13,847 nt of DNA from Bacteroidota bacterium. Lineage in GTDB: Bacteria; Bacteroidota; Bacteroidia; UKL13-3. This document shows positions 7,317-13,847 of the stretch, piece by piece. Each line of letters begins with the position of its first letter. The first letter of the stretch is position 1. The stretch is taken from contig RDYC01000206.1 in assembly GCA_004293295.1 (NCBI GenBank), positions 1-13,847 of the forward strand, given 5' to 3'. The notes beneath the pieces are model-generated. The model had not been told where the DNA came from. It ran no database searches and was given only the letters and a program-made list of their open reading frames with translations. A program made the translations under genes and the position numbers.

Positions 7317-9042
7317 AATTCAATCATTTTTAAAACAACTTGATGGTACTGTAAGTAACAAAGGATTTGCGTTGTTTCGTATCACATTTGCATTGTTTTT
7401 ACTGGCCTTTATTAGTCACATCACCTATTATCGCCCCCTTATTTTTAATACCATACCGGTGTTGGCTCCTAACCCTTTCCCGGCCAAATTATTTTTATCC
7501 ATTTGGTTGGTGGCAGTAGCCGGGTTATTGGTGGGTTGGCAAACCCGCATAGCTGCCATAGTAAACTATATTTTTGTGGTGCTTGCGGCATTCTCTTTCA
7601 GCAATAGTGGCAGTGGCTCTTTTAATGATGATTTGTTGAGGATAGGCAGCTTTCTGCTAATTATTATGCCTGTGCAAAAAGCATGGAGCATTGATGTGGT
7701 CACTTATACCCTATCATACGGGGTACGTCCTGCTGCTCAAACTTCAAAACTCAACTATTTAGGTGCCGTTTTTGTTTCGCTTGGTTTGATGTATTGGGCC
7801 AGCAGCCTTACCAAATTGTACTCGCCCATGTGGAGCAAAGGCATGGGCCTATGGATTCCGGCAGTTATGCCCTACAACAAGTGGCACGGTATCTCTTTTT
7901 ACTTAAATCAAAAATGGTTGATGATGGCTGCCAATTATTTTACGGTGATTTGGGAAATGTTGTTCCTGTTTTTTTTGTTTACCAATAAATGGCGGCATTA
8001 CTTTTTGTTGGCAGGTGTTTTTTTTCATCTAGTTATTGCAGCAATTTTCCCCTTCCCTTTGTTGTGTTTTGGCCCTATCCCATTTTATTTGTTGTTTATA
8101 CCCGATTCTTTCTGGCTTAAATTTAGTCCAAAACCCTTGCTTATCGGCCTCAACCCAAACGATAAACGCCATGTTTTTTTTGCAAGAGTGTTAACCGGTT
8201 TGCATGCAGCCACTCAACTTAGTTACAACAATACTGGCAAGCTTTTAATTAACAACCAGGCCTTTAACAGCAATTGGCAAGCAGTAACTTTTGCCTTAAA
8301 AACTACATTTGTAGGCAGGTTATTGGGTTGGTTGGTAACCATAGAGTTAATCAAATTATTGGCTTTAGCGGTGGCCAATCGGTTTATTCAATTTGAGGGC
8401 AGCAACAAGCACCCGGTTCAGTTACTTACCGAAACATTTAAAAGACAGGCTTTTTTGGTGTTTTGTGTGACCTTGTTTTGTGTACAAGCGTTTTACAGCA
8501 GCTACCACTTGGTATCGCGCATAAATGGTGGCGTAACCGTTGAAGGGATGAAGAAGTACTACCACATTAGAAAAGACATCACCGATTTTAGCTTAAAGCC
8601 CTCAAATCTATTTCGTACACTTTTTGGGTTAAACGCCCGAGGCGTATTTTTAGACCATAGCAACATGGGCACAAAAACCGTTTTTGCCATAACCCATACC
8701 GATAAAAACGGAAACAAAACATGGCTGCCTTATTTTAACGAAAAAGGCTATTGTTTAGGGCTAAATATGAACCTGGCTTGGAGTAAATACAGCTTTAATT
8801 CTGTTTGCAGCGGCACCATTCCTAACCCCATGGAGTTGGAAAAAACCTTGTGGTTTTGGGCCGACCGGTATCATATTAAACTAGACAGCCTAGATTTAGA
8901 AGTGGTAAAAAGAACCTACCAATTTCCGGAACATTTTGAGTACAACTACCACCAAAAACTGGTAAACCAGCCATGGCTGCCCGAAGGCAAGGTAATGTGG
9001 CGTAAAGGCAAATACTATTACCACCCTATTGATACCTTATAA
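7309..9042 (+). CDS. HTTM-domain-like multi-pass membrane protein of the exosortase locus
   Basis: 577 residues, starting at GTG 7309, which overlaps the preceding stop by 8 nt. Residues ~18-270 hold about seven helices and match the HTTM/vitamin K-dependent carboxylase-like transmembrane pattern. The clearest pieces are FALFRITFALFLLAF (20-34), a loop SFNDDLLRIGSFLLI (104-118), MYWASSLTKLYSPMWSKG (161-178) and FHLVIAAIFPFP (239-250). Residues ~290-361 (GKLLINNQAF ... VANRFIQF) resemble the second half of a DCC-type thiol-disulfide module, but the DGxCxxC active site is absent. One further helix at ~381-398 precedes a C-terminal soluble domain (~400-577) rich in Trp and Tyr that I do not recognise and that is probably extracytoplasmic. 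HTTM proteins are mostly uncharacterised; some relatives oxidise vitamin K and carboxylate glutamates. The acidic spacer of the mini-protein (DIFEETND) makes a modification role tempting but unproven. Confidence 0.72.
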   Translation: MTKIQSFLKQLDGTVSNKGFALFRITFALFLLAFISHITYYRPLIFNTIPVLAPNPFPAKLFLSIWLVAVAGLLVGWQTRIAAIVNYIFVVLAAFSFSNSGSGSFNDDLLRIGSFLLIIMPVQKAWSIDVVTYTLSYGVRPAAQTSKLNYLGAVFVSLGLMYWASSLTKLYSPMWSKGMGLWIPAVMPYNKWHGISFYLNQKWLMMAANYFTVIWEMLFLFFLFTNKWRHYFLLAGVFFHLVIAAIFPFPLLCFGPIPFYLLFIPDSFWLKFSPKPLLIGLNPNDKRHVFFARVLTGLHAATQLSYNNTGKLLINNQAFNSNWQAVTFALKTTFVGRLLGWLVTIELIKLLALAVANRFIQFEGSNKHPVQLLTETFKRQAFLVFCVTLFCVQAFYSSYHLVSRINGGVTVEGMKKYYHIRKDITDFSLKPSNLFRTLFGLNARGVFLDHSNMGTKTVFAITHTDKNGNKTWLPYFNEKGYCLGLNMNLAWSKYSFNSVCSGTIPNPMELEKTLWFWADRYHIKLDSLDLEVVKRTYQFPEHFEYNYHQKLVNQPWLPEGKVMWRKGKYYYHPIDTL

Positions 9043-9071
9043 AAGCCTGAAAATTAATTTCTAGCTAACTA

Positions 9072-9101
9072 TTTGTAATCGTAATATTTTGCTTACCTTT
9101 G
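9072..9101 (+). promoter_or_regulatory. Promoter of rpsA
   Basis: TTTG at 9072-9075, an 18-bp spacer, and a perfect TAnnTTTG match, TACCTTTG, at 9094-9101. This is the best promoter match in the window. It predicts a start of transcription near 9105 and rules out the TTG at 9099 as a translation start, because that codon lies inside the -7 element. Confidence 0.6.
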
Positions 9102-9103
9102 AC

Positions 9104-9134
9104 CGCTTTTTTAAGCGAAAGGAGAATTAAATAC
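9104..9134 (+). promoter_or_regulatory. rpsA leader: short hairpin and Shine-Dalgarno
   Basis: A 5-bp hairpin CGCTT-TTTT-AAGCG occupies 9104-9117, almost at the predicted 5' end of the mRNA. AAGGAG follows at 9119-9124, with 10 nt to the TTG start at 9135. A clear Shine-Dalgarno sequence decides the start here and is atypical for Bacteroidota genes, so it may serve autoregulation by S1 or by a ribosome subset. Confidence 0.5.
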
Positions 9135-10937
9135 TTGACAAACAACACCAACATTCAATTCGAGACTCCAAGTGAAGATTTTGACTGGAGCATGGACAAA
9201 GCCGGATTCGGCAACTATTCTAAAGACGAAAGAGCCGGGCTTGAAAGTCTTTATGAGCAAACACTTAGCACTATTGCTGAGAAAGAAATCGTAAAAGGTA
9301 CCGTAGTAGGTTTCACTGAAAAAGAAGTGGTACTAAACATTGGCTTCAAATCTGATGGTTTGATAGCAAAAACAGAATTCCGCGACATGCCTGAACTTAA
9401 AGTAGGCGATGTGGTAGAAGTTTTGTTAGAGAACAAAGAAGACGCACTAGGTCAACTTGTGTTATCACGTAAAAAAGCCATGAGCGAACGCGCATGGGAA
9501 AACATCATGGTTAGTTTTGAGAATGATGAGATTGTGAATGGTTATGTAAAAACCCGCACCAAAGGTGGTTTAGTGGTTGAAGTACATGGCATTGACACTT
9601 TCTTACCTGGTTCTCAAATTGATACCAAGCCAATTAAAGATTACGATGTTTATGTTGGCCAAACCATGCCATTTAAAGTGGTGAAAGTAAACCATGCCTT
9701 TAAAAACGTGGTTATTTCGCACAAGGTGTTGATTGAAGAGGATATTGAAAAACAAAAATCAGACATCCTATCTAAATTAGAAAAAGGCCAAGTGCTTGAA
9801 GGTACTGTTAAAAACATGACTTCATTTGGTGTGTTTATTGATTTGGGTGGTGTTGATGGTTTATTGCATATCACCGACATTTCATGGGGACGTATTAATC
9901 ACCCTGAAGAGTTGTTAAAAATGGATCAACAAATTAATGTTGTTGTGCTTGATTTTGATGACGAGAAAAAACGCATCAGCTTAGGCTTAAAACAACTTTC
10001 ATCTCATCCTTGGGATAGTTTAGCTGAAACATTGGTAGTTGGCGCATCTGTTAAAGGTAAAATCGTTAACATCGCTGATTATGGTGCATTCCTTGAGATT
10101 GCTCCGGGTGTTGAAGGATTGATTCACGTGAGTGAAATGAGTTGGAGCCAACACTTAAGAAGCCCACAAGACTTTATGAAGTTGGGTGATGAAATAGAAG
10201 CAGTTATCCTTACTTTAGAAAAAGAAGAACGCAAAATGTCGTTGGGCATTAAGCAACTTAAGGCAGATCCTTGGGTAGCCATTAACGAAAGATACCCAAT
10301 TGGCTCACGCCACAAAGGTGTTGTTCGTAACATGACTAACTACGGTTTGTTTGTTGAACTTGAAGAAGGTGTTGACGGTTTGGTTCACGTAAGTGACTTA
10401 AGTTGGACCAAGAAAATTAAACATCCGGCTGAATTTGTGAAAAAGGACCAGGAACTTGAAGTATTGGTACTTGAAGTTGACTTGGAAAATCGCAGGTTAA
10501 GCTTGGGTCATAAACAATTGGACGAAAACCCTTGGGATACTTTTGAGAACATCTTTACCGTTGGTTCAGTACATGAAGGTACTGTATTAAAAATTGAAGA
10601 TAAGAGTGCTACTATTGCTTTGCCTTACGGGGTTGAAGGATACGCTCCTATTAAACAATTACAGCGCGAAGACAAAACTGTTGCTAAAGAAGATGAAACA
10701 GCAGAGTTTAGGGTAACTGAGTTCAACAAAGAAAACAAACGTATTGTGGTTTCATTAACTGCTGTTTGGAAGCAAGAAGTGGTGGAAGAGAAAAAAGCAG
10801 ATGAGAAAAAACGCAATGACGATAAAGAAAAAGCAACTAAAGCCGCTAAGAAATTAAACGAAAGCAATGAGAAATCAACCTTTGCTGACGTTGAAGGACT
10901 AGCAGCCTTAAAAGCTCAATTAGAGAAAAAAGACTAA
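9135..10937 (+). CDS. rpsA: 30S ribosomal protein S1
   Basis: 600 residues counted from the TTG at 9135; an in-frame extension to TTG 9099 overlaps the promoter. Six S1 (OB-fold) domains can be traced at about 52-114, 132-197, 217-286, 302-374, 388-460 and 475-543. Domains 3-5 carry the clearest G-x-V-x-x-x-x-x-F/Y-G-x-F core and D/E-G-L-x-H-x-S/T ending. A Lys/Glu-rich charged tail follows (about 548-600). S1 binds mRNA on the 30S platform and helps unstructured mRNAs load, which matters more in Bacteroidota, where few genes use Shine-Dalgarno pairing. The N-terminal ~45 residues (FDWSMDKAGF) are the usual acidic lead-in of the phylum's S1. The gene is monocistronic, with its own promoter and a strong intrinsic terminator 16 bp after the stop. 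Confidence 0.96.
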   Translation: MTNNTNIQFETPSEDFDWSMDKAGFGNYSKDERAGLESLYEQTLSTIAEKEIVKGTVVGFTEKEVVLNIGFKSDGLIAKTEFRDMPELKVGDVVEVLLENKEDALGQLVLSRKKAMSERAWENIMVSFENDEIVNGYVKTRTKGGLVVEVHGIDTFLPGSQIDTKPIKDYDVYVGQTMPFKVVKVNHAFKNVVISHKVLIEEDIEKQKSDILSKLEKGQVLEGTVKNMTSFGVFIDLGGVDGLLHITDISWGRINHPEELLKMDQQINVVVLDFDDEKKRISLGLKQLSSHPWDSLAETLVVGASVKGKIVNIADYGAFLEIAPGVEGLIHVSEMSWSQHLRSPQDFMKLGDEIEAVILTLEKEERKMSLGIKQLKADPWVAINERYPIGSRHKGVVRNMTNYGLFVELEEGVDGLVHVSDLSWTKKIKHPAEFVKKDQELEVLVLEVDLENRRLSLGHKQLDENPWDTFENIFTVGSVHEGTVLKIEDKSATIALPYGVEGYAPIKQLQREDKTVAKEDETAEFRVTEFNKENKRIVVSLTAVWKQEVVEEKKADEKKRNDDKEKATKAAKKLNESNEKSTFADVEGLAALKAQLEKKD

Positions 10938-10953
10938 TTGCAGATACTTGAAC

Positions 10954-10985
10954 AAAAATCCCGGCCATGTGTCGGGATTTTTTTT
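10954..10985 (+). terminator. Intrinsic terminator of rpsA (copy 1 of a repeated hairpin)
   Basis: Stem AAAAATCCCG (10954-10963) pairs with CGGGATTTTT (10973-10982) around the 9-nt loop GCCATGTGT and is followed by a T-run to 10985. The A-run on the other side would let it work in both directions. An identical copy occurs at 11740-11770. Confidence 0.9.
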
Positions 10986-11069
10986 GTGAAACACCCTTCT
11001 CTTATCACTAAATATCGTATTTTAAAACCCATCTCTTTATAACCTTAATTATAACATCAAATCATTCCT

Positions 11070-11660
11070 ATGAAAAAAACCTTAGCTTTTATCTTACTCC
11101 TTACCATAGTTTCAACATCAGGATGTCTGAAAAAGGGAGAGGATGATCCCTTCATTTCTTTCCGCACCAGAAAAGCACGTGTTGCAGGAAAATGGAAAGT
11201 TACTTCTTATAAATTTACAGAAGTATATACTTCTTCAATTAATCCTTCTTCAAATTATACCGATGTCTTAACCTCAGACGGTTTCAACTATACACTAGTT
11301 TCAACGGAGAATGGTTCTTCAAGTTCAAAAAGTGGAATAAGAACTGAGAAATGGGAATTTGAAAAAAATGGAGACTACAAATCAACTCTTGTTTTTGATG
11401 GAGTTTTATTTGACTCAAAAGGTACTTGGAATTTTACCGGAGGTATTGGTGATAAAAAGAATAAATCTCAAATCGCTTTTGTGAGGGAAACTTATACGAG
11501 TACTAATGGTTTGAACACATATACCGGCAGTAACATTGACCAAGTTTACGATATAAAAGAGCTTAGAGATAAAAGAATGGTTTGGACTTATCAATATACA
11601 GCTAAAAACTCAAACACATATATCGATACGAAGATTGAAATTGAATTAGAAGCGGATTAA
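11070..11660 (+). CDS. Lipocalin-like lipoprotein
   Basis: 196 residues. A lipoprotein signal peptide (residues 1-18, MKKTLAFILLLTIVSTSG) ends at Cys19, which would carry the lipid; the -3 position is Thr rather than the usual Leu. The acidic stretch after Cys (LKKGEDDPF) fits surface-exported Bacteroidota lipoproteins. The mature part begins RKARVAGKWKVTSYKF (about 35-50), the usual opening of lipocalin-like domains of this phylum, and continues as alternating beta strands rich in Ser, Thr and Tyr (WEFEKNGDYKST, GTWNFTGG). Ligand and role are unknown. It forms a single-gene unit between two identical terminators. No good promoter match was found in the 84 bp upstream. Codon use is slightly more AT-rich than in rpsA, though not strikingly so. 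Confidence 0.82.
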   Translation: MKKTLAFILLLTIVSTSGCLKKGEDDPFISFRTRKARVAGKWKVTSYKFTEVYTSSINPSSNYTDVLTSDGFNYTLVSTENGSSSSKSGIRTEKWEFEKNGDYKSTLVFDGVLFDSKGTWNFTGGIGDKKNKSQIAFVRETYTSTNGLNTYTGSNIDQVYDIKELRDKRMVWTYQYTAKNSNTYIDTKIEIELEAD

Positions 11661-11739
11661 ACTTATTAATCTAACTAAGTTTATAGAAATCTAAATACGC
11701 TTTGTTTATGAAATAGCATCAAAACCTGATTGATGATTT

Positions 11740-11770
11740 AAAATCCCGGCCATGTGTCGGGATTTTTTTT
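11740..11770 (+). terminator. Intrinsic terminator of the lipoprotein gene (copy 2 of the repeated hairpin)
   Basis: Stem AAAATCCCG (11740-11748), loop GCCATGTGT, stem CGGGATTTT (11758-11766) and a T-run to 11770. The 31 bases, including the loop, are identical to 10955-10985; a following G extends the match to 32. It lies 79 bp after the lipoprotein stop and just before the EVE-domain gene. Confidence 0.88.
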
Positions 11771-11801
11771 GCCCTTTTTGTTTTTCAATTAATTATGTTT
11801 G
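11769..11801 (+). promoter_or_regulatory. Possible promoter of the EVE-domain gene
   Basis: TTG at 11769-11771, a 22-bp spacer, and a perfect TAnnTTTG match, TATGTTTG, at 11794-11801. Transcription would start at about 11805, on top of the ATG at 11806, so the transcript would be leaderless. The upstream TTG falls in the terminator's T-run, which weakens the call. Confidence 0.28.
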
Positions 11802-11802
11802 A

Positions 11803-12216
11803 ATGATGAATTATTGGTTAGTTAAATCAGAACCTTTCAAATATAGCTGGGAGCAATTTGAACAGGATAAAAACACCATGTGGGATGGTGTGCGGAATTA
11901 TGCTGCCCGCAACAACCTGCGTGCCATGAAAAAAGGCGACTTGGTGCTTTGGTACCACAGCAACGAGGGCAAAGAAATTGTAGGCATTGCCAAGGTAAGC
12001 AAAGAACATTACCCCGACCCTACCGCTACCGAAGGCGATTGGAGTGTGGTGGAATTAAAGCCCTTTAAAAAGCTCAAAAAGCCCATTTCGCTTGAGCAGG
12101 TAAAGGCCGATAAAAAACTCCAGCAAATGGACTTGGTAAGATTGGGACGATTGAGCGTTGGAACCGTAAAACAAGTGGAATTCGACCATATTTTGGCCTT
12201 ATCCGAAACCAAATAA
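11803..12216 (+). CDS. EVE-domain protein (PUA/YTH-like fold)
   Basis: 137 residues from ATG 11803, or 136 from the adjacent ATG 11806, which gives the more usual N-terminus MNYWLVKSEP. The whole protein is one EVE domain. It shows YWLVKSEPFKYSWEQ (4-18), WDGVRNYAARNNLRAMKKGDLVLWYHS (27-53), IVGIAKV (59-65) and VVELKPFKKLKKPISL (82-97). EVE domains share the PUA/YTH fold, bind modified bases in nucleic acids, and in some bacteria belong to restriction or modification-reading systems. The stand-alone short form here is common and its target is unknown. The stop codon abuts the ATG of the zeta-toxin remnant (12217), so EVE, toxin remnant, antitoxin-like ORF and pyrR are probably one transcript. 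Confidence 0.92.
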   Translation: MMNYWLVKSEPFKYSWEQFEQDKNTMWDGVRNYAARNNLRAMKKGDLVLWYHSNEGKEIVGIAKVSKEHYPDPTATEGDWSVVELKPFKKLKKPISLEQVKADKKLQQMDLVRLGRLSVGTVKQVEFDHILALSETK

Positions 12217-12416
12217 ATGCCCGATTTATACATTATAGCAGGTCCGAACGGTGCAGGGAAAACTTCATCAATCATTATTGCAACATCTGCGATAACTGGT
12301 ATTTATTGGATAATTCTTCTAGTGAAACCAAGCTGGTAACCGAGGGAGGCTTAAACAGCAAAAATTTAATAATTAATCACGATATTTGGAATCAAATTAA
12401 TCAATATGTCAGCTGA
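12217..12416 (+). pseudogene. Internally deleted zeta-toxin-like gene
   Basis: From ATG 12217 the frame reads MPDLYIIAGPNGAGKTSS, a Walker A P-loop start like that of zeta-toxin-family kinases, then degenerates and stops at TAA 12337-12339 after 40 codons. From about 12273, in a different frame, the sequence reads DNWYLLDNSS, LVTEGG and NHDIWNQI to a TGA at 12414-12416. This resembles the C-terminus of the same family, where a D-W/Y-DNS segment is followed by a short strand and a closing helix. About 100 middle residues are missing compared with the usual ~190, and the frames no longer agree. Intact relatives phosphorylate UDP-N-acetylglucosamine or similar small molecules. This copy cannot make an active enzyme. 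A recent deletion is likely, because both ends are still readable. Confidence 0.75.
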
Positions 12417-12573
12417 CGAAAAACACAACTGGATAAAAGAACAACTTTTAAAAGGATTTAAAGAAGCTGTGCAAAATGCCATTGAAAAAACACGACATAG
12501 CAAGTTTCCTTTTATTGTGGTTGATAACAATGGAAAACTGGAGGTTGTAAAACTCGAGCGCGAAACAACATGA
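12406..12573 (+). CDS. Small antitoxin-like protein retained beside the broken zeta toxin
   Basis: 55 residues from ATG 12406. A charged helical N-terminal part (SADEKHNWIKEQLLKGFKEA then VQNAIEKTR, about 2-30) is followed by a short beta-hairpin (FPFIVVDNNGKLEVVKLE, 34-51). This helix-plus-hairpin form, with a KEA-x(5)-E helix and a V-D-x-x-G-K strand turn, resembles the small proteins paired with zeta-toxin-like genes in Bacteroidota. Its start lies 11 bases inside the end of the toxin remnant. Its stop overlaps the pyrR start as ATGA (12570-12573), so it may now mainly couple translation into pyrR. No frameshift is seen. Without the toxin its antitoxin role would be obsolete. The identification is by resemblance and position only. 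Confidence 0.65.
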   Translation: MSADEKHNWIKEQLLKGFKEAVQNAIEKTRHSKFPFIVVDNNGKLEVVKLERETT

Positions 12574-13115
12574 ACGGAAAAATCATCCTTGAAAAAAAAC
12601 AGTTTAGCATTACCCTTGACCGGTTGTGTTTTGAATTGATTGAAAAACACGGTGATTTTTCAAACACGGCTATTATTGGTTTGCAACCCAGGGGAATTTA
12701 TCTTTCGCGCAGGATACATGCACGTGTTGCTGAAATACTCCACAGCAAAAAAGTACTGTATGGCGAACTGGATATTGCTTTTTATCGGGATGATTTTAGG
12801 CGGGGCAATGAACAGATTGTGCCCAATGTAATGAATATTAACTTTGCGGTGCAGGATAAAAATATTGTGATTGTAGATGATGTATTGTACACCGGAAGAA
12901 CCATTAGAAGCGCGTTGGATGCCTTAACGGATTTTGGCAGACCCAATAAGGTAGAATTGCTGGTGTTGGTGGATAGGCGCTACAGCCGACATTTGCCTAT
13001 ACAGCCTGATTACACCGGAATTGAAGTAGATACTCGTTCGAATGATAAGGTGAAGGTAGAATGGAAGGAAACCACCAAACAAGATTTGGTACATATCATT
13101 ACCAATAATGTTTAG
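12570..13115 (+). CDS. pyrR: PyrR, bifunctional pyr operon regulator / uracil phosphoribosyltransferase
   Basis: 181 residues, the usual length. It is a type I phosphoribosyltransferase fold. The PRPP-binding signature NIVIVDDVLYTGRTIRSA occupies about 98-115, with the Asp103-Asp104 pair. The loop IGLQPRGIYLSRRI (36-49) and the flexible region DIAFYRDDFRR (68-78) are characteristic of PyrR. The family makes UMP from uracil and PRPP; in Firmicutes it also binds pyr mRNA leaders to cause attenuation. The start at 12570 overlaps the previous ORF's stop (ATGA). pyrB follows after 29 bp on the same strand with no hairpin between, so any attenuator would have to lie further upstream and none was seen. 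In this phylum the RNA-binding role is uncertain. Confidence 0.93.
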   Translation: MNGKIILEKKQFSITLDRLCFELIEKHGDFSNTAIIGLQPRGIYLSRRIHARVAEILHSKKVLYGELDIAFYRDDFRRGNEQIVPNVMNINFAVQDKNIVIVDDVLYTGRTIRSALDALTDFGRPNKVELLVLVDRRYSRHLPIQPDYTGIEVDTRSNDKVKVEWKETTKQDLVHIITNNV

Positions 13116-13144
13116 AAAAAAAGATTAATAACGTAAGCGGAATA

Positions 13145-13847
13145 ATGAGCAAAAAATTTAGTCAACCTCATCTTTTAGGCATAAAGGACATTAAACGGGA
13201 AGATATTGAACTCGTATTTGAAACTACTGATAATTTTAAGGCCATTATTAACCGCCCCATTAAAAAAGTTCCTTCCCTGCGTGATGTTACCGTTGCAAAC
13301 ATCTTTTTTGAAAACTCAACACGCACCCGCATATCGTTTGAGCTTGCCCAAAAACGGTTAAGTGCCGATGTGGTTAATTTCTCCGCATCTTCCTCATCCG
13401 TATCAAAAGGAGAAACCTTAATTGACACCGTAAATAATATCCTGGCCATGAAGGTGGATATGGTGGTGATGCGTCACCCTGCACCCGGTGCTTGCCAGTT
13501 TTTATCTAAACATATCAAGGCACAAATTATTAATGCCGGAGACGGCACGCATGAACACCCAACACAGGCCTTGTTGGATGCCTACTCTATCAGGGAAAAA
13601 CTTGGAACCGTAAAAGGTAAAAAGGTGGTGATTGTGGGCGATATTACCCACTCCAGGGTGGCTTTATCCAATATTTATTGCCTGCAAAAATTAGGTGCAG
13701 AAGTGATGGTATGCGGACCAACCACCTTAATACCAAAACACATCGAAAGCCTTGGTGTAAAAGTAGAACACGATTTAATGAAGGCATTAAACTGGTGTGA
13801 TGTAGCCAATATGTTGCGCATACAACTGGAACGGCAGGATATTAAAT
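13145..13847 (+). CDS. pyrB: Aspartate carbamoyltransferase catalytic chain, 5' part
   Basis: The gene starts at ATG 13145 and is still open at the window end; 234 of the usual ~305 residues are present. It joins carbamoyl phosphate to aspartate, the first committed step of pyrimidine synthesis, in the cytoplasm. The carbamoyl-phosphate-binding motif FFENSTRTRISFE lies at 54-66, with STRT at 58-61. The loop SSSVSKGETLIDT (82-94), MRHPAPGA (108-115) and GDGTHEHPTQALLDAYS (about 132-148) follow in the normal order, then the aspartate domain with VVIVGDITHSRVA. The N-terminus HLLGIKDIKREDIELVF fits the family. It follows pyrR by 29 bp, so the two are probably cotranscribed. Not truncated biologically as far as visible; only the window cuts it. 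Confidence 0.96.
   Translation, partial: MSKKFSQPHLLGIKDIKREDIELVFETTDNFKAIINRPIKKVPSLRDVTVANIFFENSTRTRISFELAQKRLSADVVNFSASSSSVSKGETLIDTVNNILAMKVDMVVMRHPAPGACQFLSKHIKAQIINAGDGTHEHPTQALLDAYSIREKLGTVKGKKVVIVGDITHSRVALSNIYCLQKLGAEVMVCGPTTLIPKHIESLGVKVEHDLMKALNWCDVANMLRIQLERQDIK

Larger units (their letters stand above)
10955..11771. repeat. Pair of 32-bp identical direct repeats flanking the lipoprotein gene
   Basis: The units are 10955-10986 and 11740-11771, identical over 32 bases and offset by 785 bp. Both are terminator hairpins. Identity in the unconstrained loop argues for copying or recombination rather than chance. The flanking bases differ at once on both sides. Confidence 0.85.

Noticed and set aside
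7794..7988. Short plus-strand frame inside the HTTM-like gene
   Set aside because: Out-of-frame shadow of a long, well-supported membrane protein.
9099..9134. Upstream TTG start for rpsA
   Set aside because: The codon lies within the TACCTTTG promoter element and has no ribosome binding site, whereas the TTG at 9135 has AAGGAG.
12640..12831. Short plus-strand frame inside pyrR
   Set aside because: Out of frame with the clearly recognisable PyrR protein.

Overview
The window is chromosomal DNA of a member of the phylum Bacteroidota. The signs are a large outer-membrane beta-barrel protein with a carboxypeptidase-like regulatory domain, TAnnTTTG-type promoter elements, few Shine-Dalgarno sequences, a lipocalin-like lipoprotein, and an exosortase whose target carries a VPIDG sorting tail. 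The base composition is AT-rich. I cannot fix the order from the sequence; Chitinophagales or Sphingobacteriales are guesses.

Layout. 1-1289 (-) is the 5' part of a TonB-receptor-like outer-membrane protein cut by the window edge. It diverges from a secreted thioredoxin-like protein (1506-1964). That gene converges on an FtsX/LolCE-type ABC permease (3208-1979, -). Only 10 bp separate the permease start from a divergent co-directional run of NamZ/DUF1343 exo-muramidase (3219-4430), CcmB-like heme-exporter permease (4430-5080) and methionyl-tRNA formyltransferase (5103-6032).

6134-9042 is the most interesting part: a compact four-gene exosortase locus. It holds a 65-residue PID-CTERM mini-protein, the exosortase with its Cys/Arg/His triad, a small multi-pass accessory membrane protein that overlaps it, and a 577-residue HTTM-like membrane protein that overlaps that in turn. 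After signal-peptide and sorting-tail removal the mini-protein would leave only about 15 residues, so the locus looks like a dedicated machine for making or anchoring a very short peptide.

9135-10937 is rpsA (ribosomal protein S1, six S1 domains). It has a strong promoter, a small 5' hairpin, and an AAGGAG Shine-Dalgarno sequence before a TTG start, which is unusual in this phylum. Two identical intrinsic terminators (10954-10985 and 11740-11770) bracket a lipocalin-like lipoprotein gene.

The right end (11803-13847) carries an EVE-domain protein, an internally deleted zeta-toxin-like pseudogene, an intact small antitoxin-like ORF overlapping pyrR by ATGA, then pyrR and the 5' part of pyrB (de novo pyrimidine synthesis). 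No rRNA, tRNA, CRISPR array or insertion sequence was seen.
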